From the NCBI GenBank assembly GCA_009192285.1, contig WBVU01000021.1, positions 402,995-466,994 on the forward strand: a stretch of 64,000 nucleotides of DNA, given 5' to 3'. The DNA comes from Morchella semilibera (taxonomy: Eukaryota; Ascomycota; Pezizomycetes; Pezizales; Morchellaceae). Shown here one piece after another: positions 32,791 to 46,249 of this stretch. The notes below the pieces were generated by a model, which was given only the letters and a program-made list of their open reading frames with translations, did no database searches and was not told the origin of the DNA. A program made the translations under genes and the position numbers. The first letter of the stretch is position 1. Every line of letters begins with the position of its first letter.

Positions 32791-33290
32791 GTACGGAGTG
32801 AGGTTGCGGGAAGAAGGATTAGTCAGGAGTTTTCTATGGTGTTCTATGAGTTCCTAAACAGGGATTGTATGAGTCAACGTTGCGCATGTATTTCTAATAG
32901 AAGGATTTCTTTTGGGTTCTATGGGTTTCTATGATATCAGTCAGCGAAGGGATTTTGGGGCTATATATAGGGAGCTCTCTCCCTCGCTTGTAGGGATTCT
33001 CTTTCTTTTCTTTCTTTTTCACCGCAACCTTCCTATCCTTTAGCCAATACAAAGCTCTAGGATCTCTAGTTACTCTGGAATCCCCCTCGCTCCTACCCCT
33101 TCAAAGGTAGGAGGAAACCCCATAGCCCTCGTCTCGTAACCTTCGCCTCGCCCTGTCCCTCGTCTCAGAAGCCCGCCCTTTATCTTGTCTAAATCTCGTA
33201 CCTATTTGCCTCACCTCGTCCCATTCTGGTTGTGTACCTTGGCACTCCTTGCCCTCGTCCTCGCTTCGTTCTGTGATATCAGTTTTGTAC
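32791..33290 (+). repeat. Probable LTR or leader relic, copy 1
   Basis: It contains GGGTTCTATGGGTTTCTATG near 32915, a TATATATAGGG motif near 32962, a pyrimidine-rich run, then CTCGTC-rich DNA. The same order of pieces recurs at about 34735-35120, suggesting relics of one LTR-type family. No coding part is recognisable; very old and broken. Confidence 0.35.
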
Positions 33291-34475
33291 TAAAATAGAA
33301 ATCTCTTTGCATTTGTTACTCTTATATAATGTAGCATTTGCTAAATCAATAGTCCAATCGCTGCTACAATATTCCTTTACTAGCTAAAATAAGGTCCAAT
33401 CATGAGCTGTAATCTAGAAAAAATATATATTTGCTCATAAAGTAGAAATTTTACACATTTGATAGTTAAGTATTTGTTGAAGTCTATGAAACATCTGTCC
33501 CAAACAGATACAAAATTCCTCCCTCTGCTTCCTGTGCTACCCCTACTTTGTAGTGGCGAGATAGGACAATTATTTTTTTGCTAATATGAAAATAGTCAAT
33601 TGCTAGATGGCTGGTGCTTGATGGTGGGTGTGTAACAACCAACTAAGCCGGGTGTTGATAGGGTTAGGGTTGTATTATAACAAATCTTTTGGTTTATTTA
33701 CTTATTAATTTTGAAGAGGTAGTTTTTTTTTTTTTTCCTGACCCACAGCTGGTATATGATAGGCACTAGCAGCAGAAGTATATCATGAACCGCTAAAGAG
33801 GAGATTAAGTCAGGATCCGAAGCTGGAGACTGACAGAATAGCCTTTACATGTGCGCGTATCCTTAAGCTAGTTGTTGCTGGTGGTATGTCGGAGTGGAGG
33901 TGTCGTGTGATGACTGTATTTTCCGCCACTCTCGCAATTCAATGGTCACAGCGGTATGGGATTTGGACAGAGATCGAGAGTCAATGTGAGTGGCGATTAA
34001 TACCTTTCAAAGTGTCGTGTGCTAGATGGAAAAGCGGTTGTATGTATCCATGGTGGGAACGGAGGTATCAAAAGTTGGTGCATATATGTGAGTTCTTGTT
34101 GGCCATCGTGTAACGGTGTAACGGAGTAACCCGGCGCAAAGAAAAAGATGACAATGATGATGCAGAAGGACTCAAGTAGCACAGTCTACGCGACAAGGGG
34201 ACCGACAAAGACAGAAGCAATACCGGGCAGGCACAAGCACAGGCACCAGCGAAGACAAAGGCAAGGGCAAAGGCACAAGAGCATAGGGCAGAGAGAGTGA
34301 GGACCGAATGAACCTCAACGAGAACGATGAGAGGTACTATGGTTTTCTTCTGTAGAGGACAGGGTTTTAGGTACGAGAGGCTATAGCTTGAGAATAGTAT
34401 TAAATTCCTATGTACCGAGATAATAGGAAGACGAGACAGAGAAGAAAGAAGGAACGAACTAAGGAAAACATCTAA
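33291..34475. other. Gene-free stretch
   Basis: No supported gene. A telomere-like GGGTTAGGGTT is near 33659 and a T run near 33724. Confidence 0.45.
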
Positions 34476-35280
34476 CCATGCTATTTAACACTTCTCCTCC
34501 ACCAGTCCGTTATGACTCATACATTAATCCATAGAAACCCACAGAATCCTATCGCATCCACACCTCATATTCTTCCCCACCATCTTCGCTATTTACATTA
34601 CCAATCCATCACGCCATCAAACCTCCTAGAACCCAATGACGACACCCCCTCTTCAACATACCTCCTCCTCGCTTAACATTACCCCAACAACGACGACAGC
34701 TATCACGGCGTACTACGGACTACAATGGAAGGAAGGATATTCAGGAATGGGTTATGGTTCGGGTTTTCTCTTTTCGGGTTCTTCGGGTTTCTATGGGATT
34801 CCGTTACATGGATTATGAGTCATCATGGACAGGGGTAAGGATTAGTATATATATTCGGCTATGGGTTCTTCTTCCTTTCTTTCTCTTCTCTTTTCTCTCT
34901 ACTTCGTCTTCCTGTTATCAACCCTCATACATAGGGTTCTTGTCTCGTCTTTAGTCTTGGCTTGTCTCTAGGAATATAGGATCGTATCTCTAAGTATCTT
35001 TGCTTGGCGTGTCGCCAAGGACCACGTGATTCACCCGCTCTGCCATAGTCATTCTCGTCTTCGTCTTCGCCCTTGTCATAGTCTTCGCCTTCGTTATAGT
35101 ATTCGTCTTGCCATAGTCCTCGCCTCGGTCTCGTATTGCCTCGGTTGTGAACCTTGGCTCTCTGTTCCCTTGTCTTCGCTTCTCTCCGTAACAACAGCGC
35201 TTCGACTACCGAACCCTCGGGATCGATGCCAAGACGCTGGGACACATCGGCAGTGCGTTCTAGTAGGTGAAATATTATAG
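34476..35280. repeat. Probable LTR or leader relic, copy 2, with inverted piece
   Basis: It shares CGGGTTTCTATGGGATT, a TATATATTCGG motif and a pyrimidine run with 32791-33290. An inverted counterpart, CCATAGAAACCCACAGAATC, lies at about 34531. The charged frame on the minus strand here is low-complexity TCGTCTTCG repeat, not a supported gene. Confidence 0.3.
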
Positions 35281-38200
35281 CCTTAGTAATCCGAGTAGAG
35301 TGATCGAGGAATCACTTGCAACTGTGCTTCCTGCGAAAGGAACAACTTGAAATTGGGGTGGTTCTGTCCTGAGGGTGTTAGGTTTTCGTTTTATCGATCC
35401 TAGAGCGCATAGAAGTTTATATCCCTCCCTGTTGGTGGCGGCGGGGGTAGATACGTCGCTTGAGGACTTTACTGCGCTCTTCCTCCACTTCATTCTTTTT
35501 TTTTTAGGGGGGGGGATGTGTTGGGCTTGCTAAAGCTAATTTAGAAGATTCGGACATTCGGGAGTGAGTGTCGAGCTGTGTATTATGTTATTCATACGGT
35601 TCTGTGGGCCCTATGGCCTTGGTAGGTTTATCACAAACACCCTAGCTCGTATCGGAGGAGACGACGCCTACGCCGGTCTATGGGTTTGCTCGTGGTCGGT
35701 CTCTTCGTCCCCGCATAAGCGACGGAGGCAACGAAGTTAGGCATCCATGGCCACTATACTGGCTTTGTGATCCCACTTGCGGGTCAGGGGGTTTTATCAT
35801 GTGTTCGATGTGCCGCTCGCTCGGGTGCTCCGTCGACATGAAGCTTTGAAATGTTCGGCTGTGGGATATTAGGGGTTTTGGTGCTAGTCGTAAATGGTTT
35901 GAAGCGTGGCAGGTGTCGCGGTTGGATAATTGGACGTAAGAAATGGAACTCGAGCTTCCAGAATGTACTTGCAAATGTACGGAATTACTATGGTGGTTTG
36001 GTAGGTCCTTTGTGGCTTTGATCCTCGGGAATCATGGATCTCAAAACAAAAGAAGGCGGGGTGAAACCTCTGTACGTTTGTAGGGGGACATGGATTTTTT
36101 GTCCACATGACTACCATGATCTTTTGGCGTCCGATGAGGTTTGCGGGTAGATAAAACAACGATTGAAGGTGCGGATAATATTACTCCATAATGCTATCTC
36201 GAGTGCTGTGGGAGTTGGTAGTGGTCGCTGTAGGTAAATTCTTGACGAGCAGAAAAGACCTATCTGGCAGTATCTGTAATTCTTGAGAAACTGTTCAACA
36301 CCCCCCTAGGTACTGGCTCGGCGAGGAGACGTCCAACAGATGGCCTCGTGGATAGGATTCACACAGACGACCGCGGCAGCCCTCAACGCGGCGAGTGCAG
36401 TTGATATTAAATATATGACGCTGGCTAGCTAGCCAGCACTAGGGACCATAATACAGGTATATGCACGCACCTAATCTACCCGTTATATCTAGGAGGTATG
36501 TTGTGCCTGCACGGATATCTGTAACCCTAACCCTGAGAACCCACTTTCAAAGGTCCGGAACGCGTTGGAAGGATTCCCTTGTGGTACGTTGATCCTGTGA
36601 TTCAGTACATACATCAGCACGAGGTTCTGAAATATGGGGATGCTGGTTCGACTTGTTTAGATATTGTGGATAATATGTTTCTGAACCAGGGAGCCAGGCA
36701 GTCTTGAATGGTGCCTGGTAAGAATTCTTGGCTAGCTCCGGACTGAGTGACAGGAATAGACAGCTGGCGCGATCAAATGTTTGTTTTGTGTACTGAGAAT
36801 TTATAATCCGCGTTGCTATCATGTGCTACGCAGCTAAGACCCCCCCCCCCCTCGGTTCAGCGCCCCGGGAGCACTGCCCTGATTACTGGAGAAGGGAGTA
36901 GATGGTGTGGAAGTGGTGCTTAGTCGCGATATGTTTTTTTTAAAATACTAAAAACCTTTTTTAGGATTGCGCGGCTCTAACTACGCGTTAAGAAGCGGGC
37001 GTCTTGGCAGCCGCATGAAAGTGAGACGGGTGCAGTAATGCCAGGTCGAGTGATTTCTGGTGATTGCTTATTATCGCCCTCGTTGTTCTTTTTCTCAACA
37101 TAGTAGATCTTCCATAGGAACGACGGATCGAGGCCTGAACGCTTTGAGGCTCAGCGTATTCAGTCTGGCTTCTCTCTATGGGGTTCTTCCCAGGTCTCGG
37201 CTCGGTTTATACTACAACATACTCGCAACCCCATAGCGTTTCTGAACACAACCGCTATTACATTCCATACAAAAATGTATAAGTGTCACGCCCCGATTCC
37301 GAGCCGGCCTGTCGTGCCCCACGTACAACGTCTTTCCAGAAGCCACCTGCCTCATATGATATGATACCCATTGCATATCATTTTAATTTCTAATACCGGA
37401 TGCCCCCAAATGACCCTATGATCCCATAACATTCAAAATCAAGGCCGCCCACGCAGGATGGAATCATTCTGCTGAGCCCGATATTCCGGAAGATATGGGT
37501 CGAGACGAGCTGCAGAGCTTTGGCCGCGGCTAGCTACATATACATCTAGATGACCCTTTGACCCCATCCTCGGCGCGTTGCACGTTGCACGTTGCGGGGG
37601 TGACGGGGGCTGTTGGGGGCGCCACGGCTACAGCATCGACTACCGCTGCGGATTGCGCTCCTCGGCATTGTTCTAGCATCTCTAGAAGGGCCCTCCCTGT
37701 TTGGGGAACCACTAGCTGGAATAGTCTAATAGCTATTGTATATATACAGCACTTCCGGCCCCATCCAAGCAAAATCGGCGAACCAACGAAATGATAACTA
37801 GGTATTATGCATAACCTTTCTTACTTGGGTTTCTTATGATGCCAGTTGTAAGCGATTTGGTAATGTCGTTATTATTAATATAAGTAGTATTCGTCGTTGT
37901 TGAAGGGGGAGAGAATGGTTATAAAAGTCAGGCGAGAACCCAAGCCTGTGCGATTTACATAGTCATTTTAAATTCCACTCGCAATTGCATTTTAATTGGT
38001 TATGGGATGAACATTAATGTTTCTAGGACTTCCTTCGTTCGATGGATATATATCTACAGCTAGTCTTCCGGCGGCCTGGCACATGGGTATTTCAAGCTAT
38101 AGCTTTAATGGCCCTCGACTGCCGCCAGTACACAGGCAAGCATCCTGTGAGGTTAGGCCCCCACACACCACTCGGGGTTTAGAGAACTGCCCTCACACTT

Positions 38201-38529
38201 GACTACTTGTGTGCCTGAATAAGCTTATTACATGCCTGCTGGCCATACGGCCGTATTGCAGTATCCTTTCTCCGCATGGGACAGGACATCATGGGTTAGG
38301 GTTTTTTTGTTTAATTCAGTATGTCATGGGTTAGGGTTGAGGCTATATATGTTTTGGGACCATTGTTTTAAATAAATAATTGAGGGAATGATAAGATTAT
38401 CGGTAAAATACACATGCTAAGAAAGACGTCCCGTACAGGGTAATCGGGGAACGAATGACAAAAAATATAAAATTAAGGAGATAGCCATGAAAACTGTGGG
38501 GGGGGCATGATATAAACGGAATCTGATAA
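35281..38529. other. Gene-free stretch
   Basis: No supported gene. It holds a C run at about 36840-36851, telomere-like motifs near 36521, 38296 and 38333, and a TGTCACGCCCCGATTCC word near 37287 that resembles an LTR start but has no partner. Confidence 0.45.
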
Positions 38530-41373
38530 CTAAATGTGCGGCCAAAAGTCCTCGAAGGGAACCGTCTGGTAAGAGCCCGGCGGGAGACTCCTCAAACAGA
38601 TGAACGTTTCCACAAAGATGAATGCTCTGGCCGAGCAGTACGCTATTACACACACAGTGGCTACTAGATTTCTCACCGATCTCATTGCCTTCTTTCCACC
38701 TTCGGAATCGAGCAGAGCTTCAAGGAAGACCCCTAAAACTGCGATTGCCCCAACCAAGCAAGCAGTAACAACAACCGCAACAGCCACGTAAAAGTCAATG
38801 TAGATTATAACCCGCCCGGGCTTTGAAATATGCAATTTCCATATCCGAGGATGCGCGAGCATCGCCCCGTAGATTATGCCACCTCCTGCACTAAGCGGGA
38901 TGGCCATTACTACGAGGAATATGATCGCTCCTCCGACCATGAGTAGGTTCCCGTTGGTAATGCTAAGCAGTGCTCTAGCAAGTCGTCTGGGATGTCTTAC
39001 CATTGACCCGGGCTTGGCTGCCTCTTTGACCCCCCATATCGCACCGACCCCTAGTCCAGGGATTGCGACGAGGACGGAGGAAATTCTCCAGAGCAACCGC
39101 TCAGCAGGTGTAGGGAAATAGGAGTTCCACAAACTGGCGTGAAGGCCACCGTATATCAGGCAAAGTGGGACCAGCGCCCAAAACATCTCCCCTACACGAA
39201 AGCGCCCCGCCTTCTTTGATGTTTGAGGTCTTTTCAGCACGATAGGATAAGTCATATCCTGCTTTTTTAAGGCGGGGGATACGATTCCAGGGCCCTTTAG
39301 GTTCCGCATTGCAAACGCCGCATCTCTAAAGATCTGGAGATCAGCTTCCGTGATTACGATATCTTCGGCTATGTGTGACTCGAGCGCGTTCACGGGCGAG
39401 TGATAAGTGGTGGGCGTTTGGATGCCAAAGCCTCCTCGCGGGTCGACGAGTATGTGGCCAGGCCTCAGTGTTAGACGCTTCCGACGCCTCCATTCTTCCG
39501 CAGCTGGCTGTGGGAGTGTAACTCTTTCTAACTCCCTAGGATCAGATCCCTTATAGACTAATGGTAGGCCATCTTGGGTCGTTATCTCCTCTAGCACTTG
39601 CTCCGAGGAATATATCCCTTCTTTCTCCGGGTCTTCGGGAATGGCGGGGCCAAGGGCCTTAGTGCTACTATTCTCGCCTAAGTACATCGAGCCTTAGCCT
39701 TCTACTTTAATCATACCCAAGGAGGTGCGTAATACGGAATATGTTTGAATGGAGGGAGAACATGAAATACCTAAGCGATCCGACACAGTAGGTAGCAACT
39801 CCGGCGGCTCCGACATCTCAGCACTCTCAGCGGAAAGCCGCTCTCGCTCTCTATGTTCTTCGTCCGGCGGTTTACTTAACCGTGCACTGCGAGCTATGTA
39901 CAGGGCGTCTTTTCCAGGCTCTGTAACGTAGAAGTATAGTTTACTTTCTTCTTCTAGGAGATATATAGCTGCACACATCCTGATGTCCAAGGTGCGAAGA
40001 GTGAGTGAGATCGCGGTACCAGCATCGTGGGGCTTTTTCCACCAACATATATAGACGGAGAGAGCGATAAGAACATGAACCATGACGTTCAGTTCAATGA
40101 TGGTGATCGGAAGGCCACTACTCTTTCGCAAGAGACAGTTGAGTGCCATCCACGAAGCCTGCCCGCATACCAGAAGCTTGGCAAGCATATTGGACTTCCC
40201 TTTATCCTCGACCTCGGGTGTCAGCCGTGCCAACTGTTTTGGGGTAATAATTCCGGTTTTGAGAAGATGTACAAGTGTCTCGGCGGATATCTCGCGCTCA
40301 TATTCCGGATGGTCATAAGCACTCAAAGGTGAAAATCTGTAACCACCCATTACCGCAAAAAAAGCACCCCCCATGTCAAACTCCCCATCAGATGACCTCA
40401 AACTTTTAATTCCCTCGGTAAAGCGTTGATATACCCCACGAATCCCCGTCTTGGCCCCGGTGGATTTGTTCCCAGTCAAGGCTCTGTATTTATATAGAGC
40501 TCTTCTCAAGTCGCATTTTGCCCAAATTGCCGCATCCATAATTTTATTGAACTCTGTCTCCCGCTCTTTCGCCCTGTTCTCACGTAAGAAAGGCCTGATT
40601 AACCATGACCGAAAGCGGAAGAGCCGTTGCCTGAATCCACCTGTCGAATTTTCCGGGGGCCGGTTGCTCTCCGAGTCTTCTCCAGATGCAGCGGCAGGAG
40701 GAGGAGGAGGGACCCCAGCCCGACCTTGCTTGTGCAAGTGGACCTTATCAATTGCAATTTGAGCGTTGGACAGTGCTTTCATTAGTCGGTCTAGCGCTGG
40801 ACCCTCCTGGATGACGATTTGGGAAATTGTTGACGTTATCTCATCCTTCCGCGGCGAATCTGGGTCCGGAAGCCCTGGGGTTGTTCGTTCGGCCGAGTTA
40901 CTGTCTTCATCGTTCGATAGCGGTCTTGCGAGTGCCGTGGGTCCCGCCTTCCCCACGCCTGTCGGGTTGGTTTGGTCAATTCCGAGCGTCTTCTTAGCCT
41001 TTCCCACTTCCGCCTCCAGGTGTTCTAGCGCTGCGCAACGTCTCCAAGCAACCAAGACCATCCTTGCCTTTCTCCACTGGTTGAAGGCCATTGCAAGGAC
41101 AATCTCCGGCGAAAAAAGCCCTATAATAACATATATGGCTTTATCTTTGAGTCGTTTTCGCAGGGTGGGTTTAGGTAGAACATCTGGGTGAATGGCGGTC
41201 CAGATGCAGATAACGAGTGTAATAACGCAGGTGAAAAGTAGATCGAGTGTACCACGCCCCCTGGGTGAGGGAACATATGAGGGTTCTGGTTGGATTCTTT
41301 CAGTTGTGCTGTCGGTGATGGGGGCAGCGCGGGAAAGTGCCCCAGCCAGTAAGGCTAGTAGAATTGTTGACAT
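38530..41373 (-). CDS. Fungal multipass membrane protein (916 aa), function unknown
   Basis: This belongs to a widespread fungal integral membrane family without an assigned function. The start at 41373 gives a signal-like hydrophobic N-terminus, then G-R-G-T-L-D-L-L-F-T-C and C-I-W-T-A-I-H-P, the usual opening of the family. Next come G-L-F-S-P-E-I-V-L and M-G-G-A-F-F-A-V-M-G-G-Y, the helix E-L-N-V-M-V-H-V-L-I-A-L, and W-W-K-K-P. The C-terminal half has G-G-L-H-A-S-L-W-N..F-P-T, L-L-W-R-I-S-S and the closing L-P-P-G-S-Y..F-W-P-H. About nine membrane helices are expected. An in-frame TAA at 39694-39696 splits the frame; an intron at 39678-39770 (93 bp, GTATTT..GGCTAAGG..TTAG) removes it and gives exactly 917 codons. 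Without that splice the gene would be broken. Confidence 0.85.
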
Positions 41374-42041
41374 TGTGGATACGCCCGGAAGTAATGTTCG
41401 GAATGTCAGAGGCCGTAGGGGTCATATATCGCGAGAGGAACAAACGATATCTATAAAGATATCAAGGGGGAGTATTTGTACAGGGTATGAGGTATGCTCT
41501 ATAGGATCGCAATGTTGCTGGGCTGGCGGCACACGGAGGTTTATACCCACAGTTGGTGACCTAGCTGATAGTTAGCGGACTAAGAACAAGGAAATATAGA
41601 GTGTTGCTGTCACCGAAACTCATGCTGGGTATGAGAGGGGTATTACAAACAATTATCCGTAATCTACGAACTTTGGGGTAAGTGATTCGATAATCGCAAC
41701 ATCACAGAGTGCCTATGTCTCAAGATTGGAAGGTCTAGCAAAATGGACCACCTCTGCATTAGCCTTGATATCAGTAATCCCGACTCACAAGGCAGGGTTA
41801 CTTGGCAAACGAATTTCTTGTGGTGGTACCTAACCTATGGGATACTATCCCCATCGTTGCCTTAGCCTTCCTAGCTAGTCAACATTTCCGCCAATAGCCA
41901 AAGGAGGAAGTTTGCATGATGCGCTCTACAAGCACTCTAGTGTTGGACAGGGTCTGGAAGCTTGGACGGAATAGGTACCTAGCTTTATAAGGTTATGATC
42001 TGAGACGGATAGGTAGACTGTTTAAGCAGCGGGGTCTACAA
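41374..42041. other. Gene-free upstream region of the membrane protein gene
   Basis: It should hold the promoter of the minus-strand gene ending at 41373. I see no clear TATA box and no other gene. Confidence 0.4.
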
Positions 42042-42043
42042 TA

Positions 42044-42295
42044 GAGTCTTTTGGCTAACCGTAGAAAAGTCTAAACGGAAAGTCCCAAAAAAATGAGAAG
42101 TTCCAAGACCACTCTGCATGTGATATGTCACCTTTAATCAAAAGACTTAGAAATACGGGTTGAAGACATTTTGAGTCCCCAATATTGAGCATTGCGCTGT
42201 CAAGGTATTCCTAATACCATGTAGGCCAAGTCCCTCTAATGCATGCGCAATGGTCTTTCTTGGGTGTTTTTCTACGGGCGGTAGCTAAAAGACTC
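42044..42295. mobile_element. TA-flanked MITE, family B, copy 1
   Basis: The ends are inverted repeats, GAGTCTTTTGGCTAACCG at the left and its close complement (GAGTCTTTTAGCTACCG) at the right, flanked by TA at 42042-42043 and 42296-42297. Non-coding, about 252 bp. A related copy lies at 44092-44351. Confidence 0.7.
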
Positions 42296-42297
42296 TA

Positions 42298-43687
42298 ACA
42301 GAGTAAGTAATCCTAAGGAGGCGCTTTGGAGGCTGCCCCTCGAGATGCTAGTCCTCGGCTATTGAGACGAGATTGATAACTCTGGGGGGGTTGATTGCCT
42401 GGCCAATCATTTGGAACATGCATGCATGCACGAACAGGGTTGGCGGATGTACTACGGGTGTAGGGTAAGTCTGTACTCGCTACCCACCATAAGCGCCAAT
42501 ACCTGCACGGCCAAGACGATTCTCCATGTCCTTCTTCTGCCCAGTCCTGATCGATGGATAAGTGTCAATTACATTGAGGGAAAATGACTGAGGTGTTTGC
42601 ATAAAGACACCCAACCCTCGCACCTTGCAAAAACCCTCGGATGCAGCACATGAACACTTAGATGCAGCATGGTAGGTAAGAGGTACCCAAATGCAATCCT
42701 TGATCTGATGCAACTCTTATTGGATTAGAAGGGGAAGTAATACACCAAATCAGTGCGCACAGCTGTAGAGTACTCCCTGGTGCTTTTACCTGTCGCAAGT
42801 AGTTAGCGGTTATCTACCTCCATAAATCACTGACTTGTACCTACTCAAATACTTCTTTCTCTAACGAGAGGATTGCCAAGGCATATCCTGTCTATGATAT
42901 TTAATCACAACCCATAGCAAGAAATTCAGAGCGTTTACTCCAGATGCTCCCAGCACTCAGATCCAAGTATCAATTGCCTTAACAAGATCCTCTATAATTC
43001 CATAAGTGGGACAGAGGTCGAAAACTATCTATTATAACATCTAGGGACATCGTGGGGAAAGCCTGCTGAAGTCTGGAGTTAGTGAGAGGGGAGTTCTCAG
43101 GTTAGAGTGTGCGCAGTAGCATTCTTAGTGTAACACGAGTAGTGCATCCAAATTGTCGCGAATCTTGAGTGTATTTGTTTTCTTTTTATGCCATGGAGCC
43201 AATGTTACCTACTAGCGAAAATGCGGCTGAACTGCATTGGTGTATTTCCTCTTTTAATCCAATACGAATTGCATCTCAGGACTTGCATATTCGGGTATTA
43301 AAACCCAGATGCGCATGTCTTTGATTTGCGTCAAAAATCGTGCATGTTTTACTTACAGGCAGAAGCTGTGCTCGTGACGTTACTGTGCAGTACCCAGTTG
43401 CAACCTGTGCTCCATGCAGAAGAAAATATGTGCCGGATCGCGGGAGTGGATGGATATCCGATGGAGTCGGCCACCGTAGAGGCACAAAGCAGACAAGTGA
43501 CAAAGACAGGGATAATTTATATGGAGAATTGTCTTGGCCATATAAATGTTGGCGCCTAGTTCTTATCGTGGATAGCGAGAAGGCCTGGAGGGCGAGTTCA
43601 AGTGAGGCTCTTCAATGTTTCTTTCTCAGAGCCAATGAAAAAATTGGTTGAAGTGGTGTGTACAGGGTTGTCAAAGTCGCCCTACTC
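42298..43687. other. Gene-free stretch
   Basis: No supported gene; overlapping short frames only. Confidence 0.45.
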
Positions 43688-43689
43688 TA

Positions 43690-43884
43690 TCCCTTAGACG
43701 GTCGGTCCTGATTGAAACGAGTGCACTAGCCCTTTTTGGAATATATGATGGAATCAACGCTTGGAACGAGAATTGTGTAATCTTTGGTATCAGTGACAGA
43801 TTATGATCCACCAGAAAACACTCTATCACGATAACCACAAACGGCTAGTGCACTCGTTTCAAACTTGACCGACCGTCTAAGGGA
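43690..43884. mobile_element. TA-flanked MITE, family A, copy 2
   Basis: The inverted repeats of about 45 bp start TCCCTTAGACGGTCGGTC and include GAAACGAGTGCACTAGCC. TA flanks both ends (43688-43689 and 43885-43886). The arms align with the MITE at 14547-14754 (shared TAGACGGTC and ACGAG-CACT words), so the two are one family. Confidence 0.75.
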
Positions 43885-44091
43885 TAGAGCATCCCGGCGT
43901 CCATTGTAGGTCCCGGCATCTTGGGTCCATCAAGGAGGTCCACTACGCCGGGGAAGGGAAATGCGACGCTACTGGCCGAGAAAGGGCCGGGGTCTGCTGT
44001 TCCTGTGTCATAGAGATAAACTCCCTACTCGTTGATAGATACCCCAACACGAAAGGGTTGCTGTAGATCGTTCTGGACTGTGACAGCAATA

Positions 44092-44351
44092 GAGACTTTT
44101 AGCCACGGTGTGAAAGGCAACGAACAAAAAATTATTAATATGCTGCATGTGTTTGCCTCTTGGCGCGCATAAGGGCTCACAAGTACTGTGAGAAGGAAAT
44201 CATAGGTATAAGGACTGAATATACCCCCATGCGTACCTTCAAGTCTTGTAGTTGAAAATATTATATCATATCCCACTTGCATCTAACTTAGAAGTCTTGG
44301 GAATAAATAATTTTTTGTTCGTTGCCTTTCACACCCGTGGCTAAAAGTCTC
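44092..44351. mobile_element. TA-flanked MITE, family B, copy 2
   Basis: The inverted repeats of about 45 bp start GAGACTTTTAGCCAC and run through GTGAAAGGCAACGAACAAAA, nearly perfect between the arms. TA flanks both ends (44090-44091 and 44352-44353). The 260-bp interior has no transposase. Confidence 0.8.
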
Positions 44352-44353
44352 TA

Positions 44354-46249
44354 ATGGATGTCGGTGGTCACCAAAGGCTTGTTGGTATGTAGAGTACCCA
44401 GTGACAACCCTAACCCTGGCCAGCTTACCTGCTCAACTCCGGATCTCCCTCAAAAGGCCCAACTTCGTGAAGAAGGCCAAGCTATGGAATGCCCCTAGGT
44501 TCTAGTTTCTAGCTCTAATATACTTATTATGAATTATTCAAACTATTATCGTAGTGGGCTCTTCTAGCCTATGGCCATATGAACGGTCTCTAAGTTGTTG
44601 GTGTCGGTATTGCAGCCACTACAGAGGAGGTACCCTTTTAGGTAATTAATAACTGGAATACCTTTCTATCTATTTCATATAACTACAGCCCACCCGCAGC
44701 GTGAACAATATATCTTTGGATAGGATAGGCGCTCTGGCTTAGGGCACCTATCTGTCTCTCCTGTAACGTTTCTACTGCTGAGTACCTCTCCAACCCTGTA
44801 GTTTATTTAAGTTGGTGTACTGGGACTTCAGCGTCCGTTATGGAGTCCATTGGGCGGTGATTTGGCACCTGAAAGCACATGGAGATAATCAGCTAGTACG
44901 CGTTGGAAGCCGCCATGGAGGGTATTCTGTAGTAGAGGGGTATAACTCCCCGCTATCTATATACACACGCCGCGTTCATATCTGCATCGGCGTTAATTTA
45001 TGGCCAGCATAATCGTTAATCGACTCCAGAGACATATGACCCCCGGTGGCGGGCACGCTGTTCGCCTGTTGATACTGCGTTTCTGTAAGGACCCGATGCA
45101 CGAAGCGTTACGATGGTGTTCTAGAAGCGTCAGAATTGTGGCGTTAGCCGTACTCTACCCAGCTTTACTCACGTCGTCGGGGGCGCATACATACATGTAG
45201 CTGGCTATTAGGTACACTTACTAGGCGGAGGAGAGGAGAGCGCGGGGTAGGGGCTCCGGATGTTGTTGGGGTTCTTTTCGTTTGTGGGGATGGCCGGAGG
45301 TTCGTGGTCACTGTGGACGTTTTAGTGTTTTGTGGGGTGGCGGGTGATGTGTGTACGGAGACTTGAATTGGGGGGTTGATGGTGATGGTGACGGTGGTGT
45401 TGAAGAAGAATAGGACCTACCATCACCATGAGGCTCAACTCGTCGCGTCGCAGCGAGAGGCTTGGCACCAAAGCTATGATTTGAGGCGAGTGAATTTTGA
45501 GCCGCCTCCTTGGCACCGCAACCATTTCAGCCTCATTGCATCGTCCACTCTCAACCCCCACACCGCGTCCTCACAAGAAACTACAACGAGTCTACATCTC
45601 TGGACACCAAAGCGCACTTTCCCCAAAATTTCACGCTCGCAGAGTATCACTCGGTTGTCATCGCCCTTTATCCACCCCCCTAGTCGGAGGGTTGGGGGGG
45701 GGGGGCACACTGGTATCAGGGTAGTCCCTAGGTTTGTGGTCCCCTAGCCAGGTCTGCACACGCTGACGGGCAGCCATGAATGCCGGGGGATCGGTGCTAA
45801 TGTCCCGCCGAGTGTTAATCTAGGACGTGCTGAAACCATGTGGTGGGGCAGTGGGCAACATCTAGCCGACCGTTACTGCCATAACGACACTCTACACCCC
45901 GGCATAGCGTCCAAGGTCGGAACTCTCAGCGGACGGCCACGCGCGTCGTGCTTTTACCCCGTGCACTCCCGTACCGTCGCTCTTGGGGTTCGTTCGGAAG
46001 CAGCTACAGCTACAGATAGCTTCACCACGCATCTGCTTGGACCCTGGGAACCGTGTTCTCGAGGTGAGAGGGAAGGGTAACATCGATGCTCTCGTTGGGT
46101 GGTGATGGAGGGGGAGCATTTGCTATGGTTGGTACACTTCAACATTGGCCGCGGATACATACAGGTAGCTGACGGGGTGCAGTATCGGTTTGGGCAGTAG
46201 TTACCGCCATTCTAGGATGTCAGATATCAGCCTCCTTCGAACTTCACTT
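44354..46249. other. Gene-free stretch turning GC-rich
   Basis: No supported gene. A telomere-like CCCTAACCCT is near 44408 and a G run at about 45693-45704. Confidence 0.45.

Noticed and set aside
34925-35245. 106-aa charged minus-strand frame
   Set aside because: It is translation of a TCGTCTTCG-type low-complexity repeat that recurs, without a frame, near 33120-33270.
37287-37480. TGTCACGCCCCG word resembling an LTR start
   Set aside because: No matching end, target duplication or second copy in the window.
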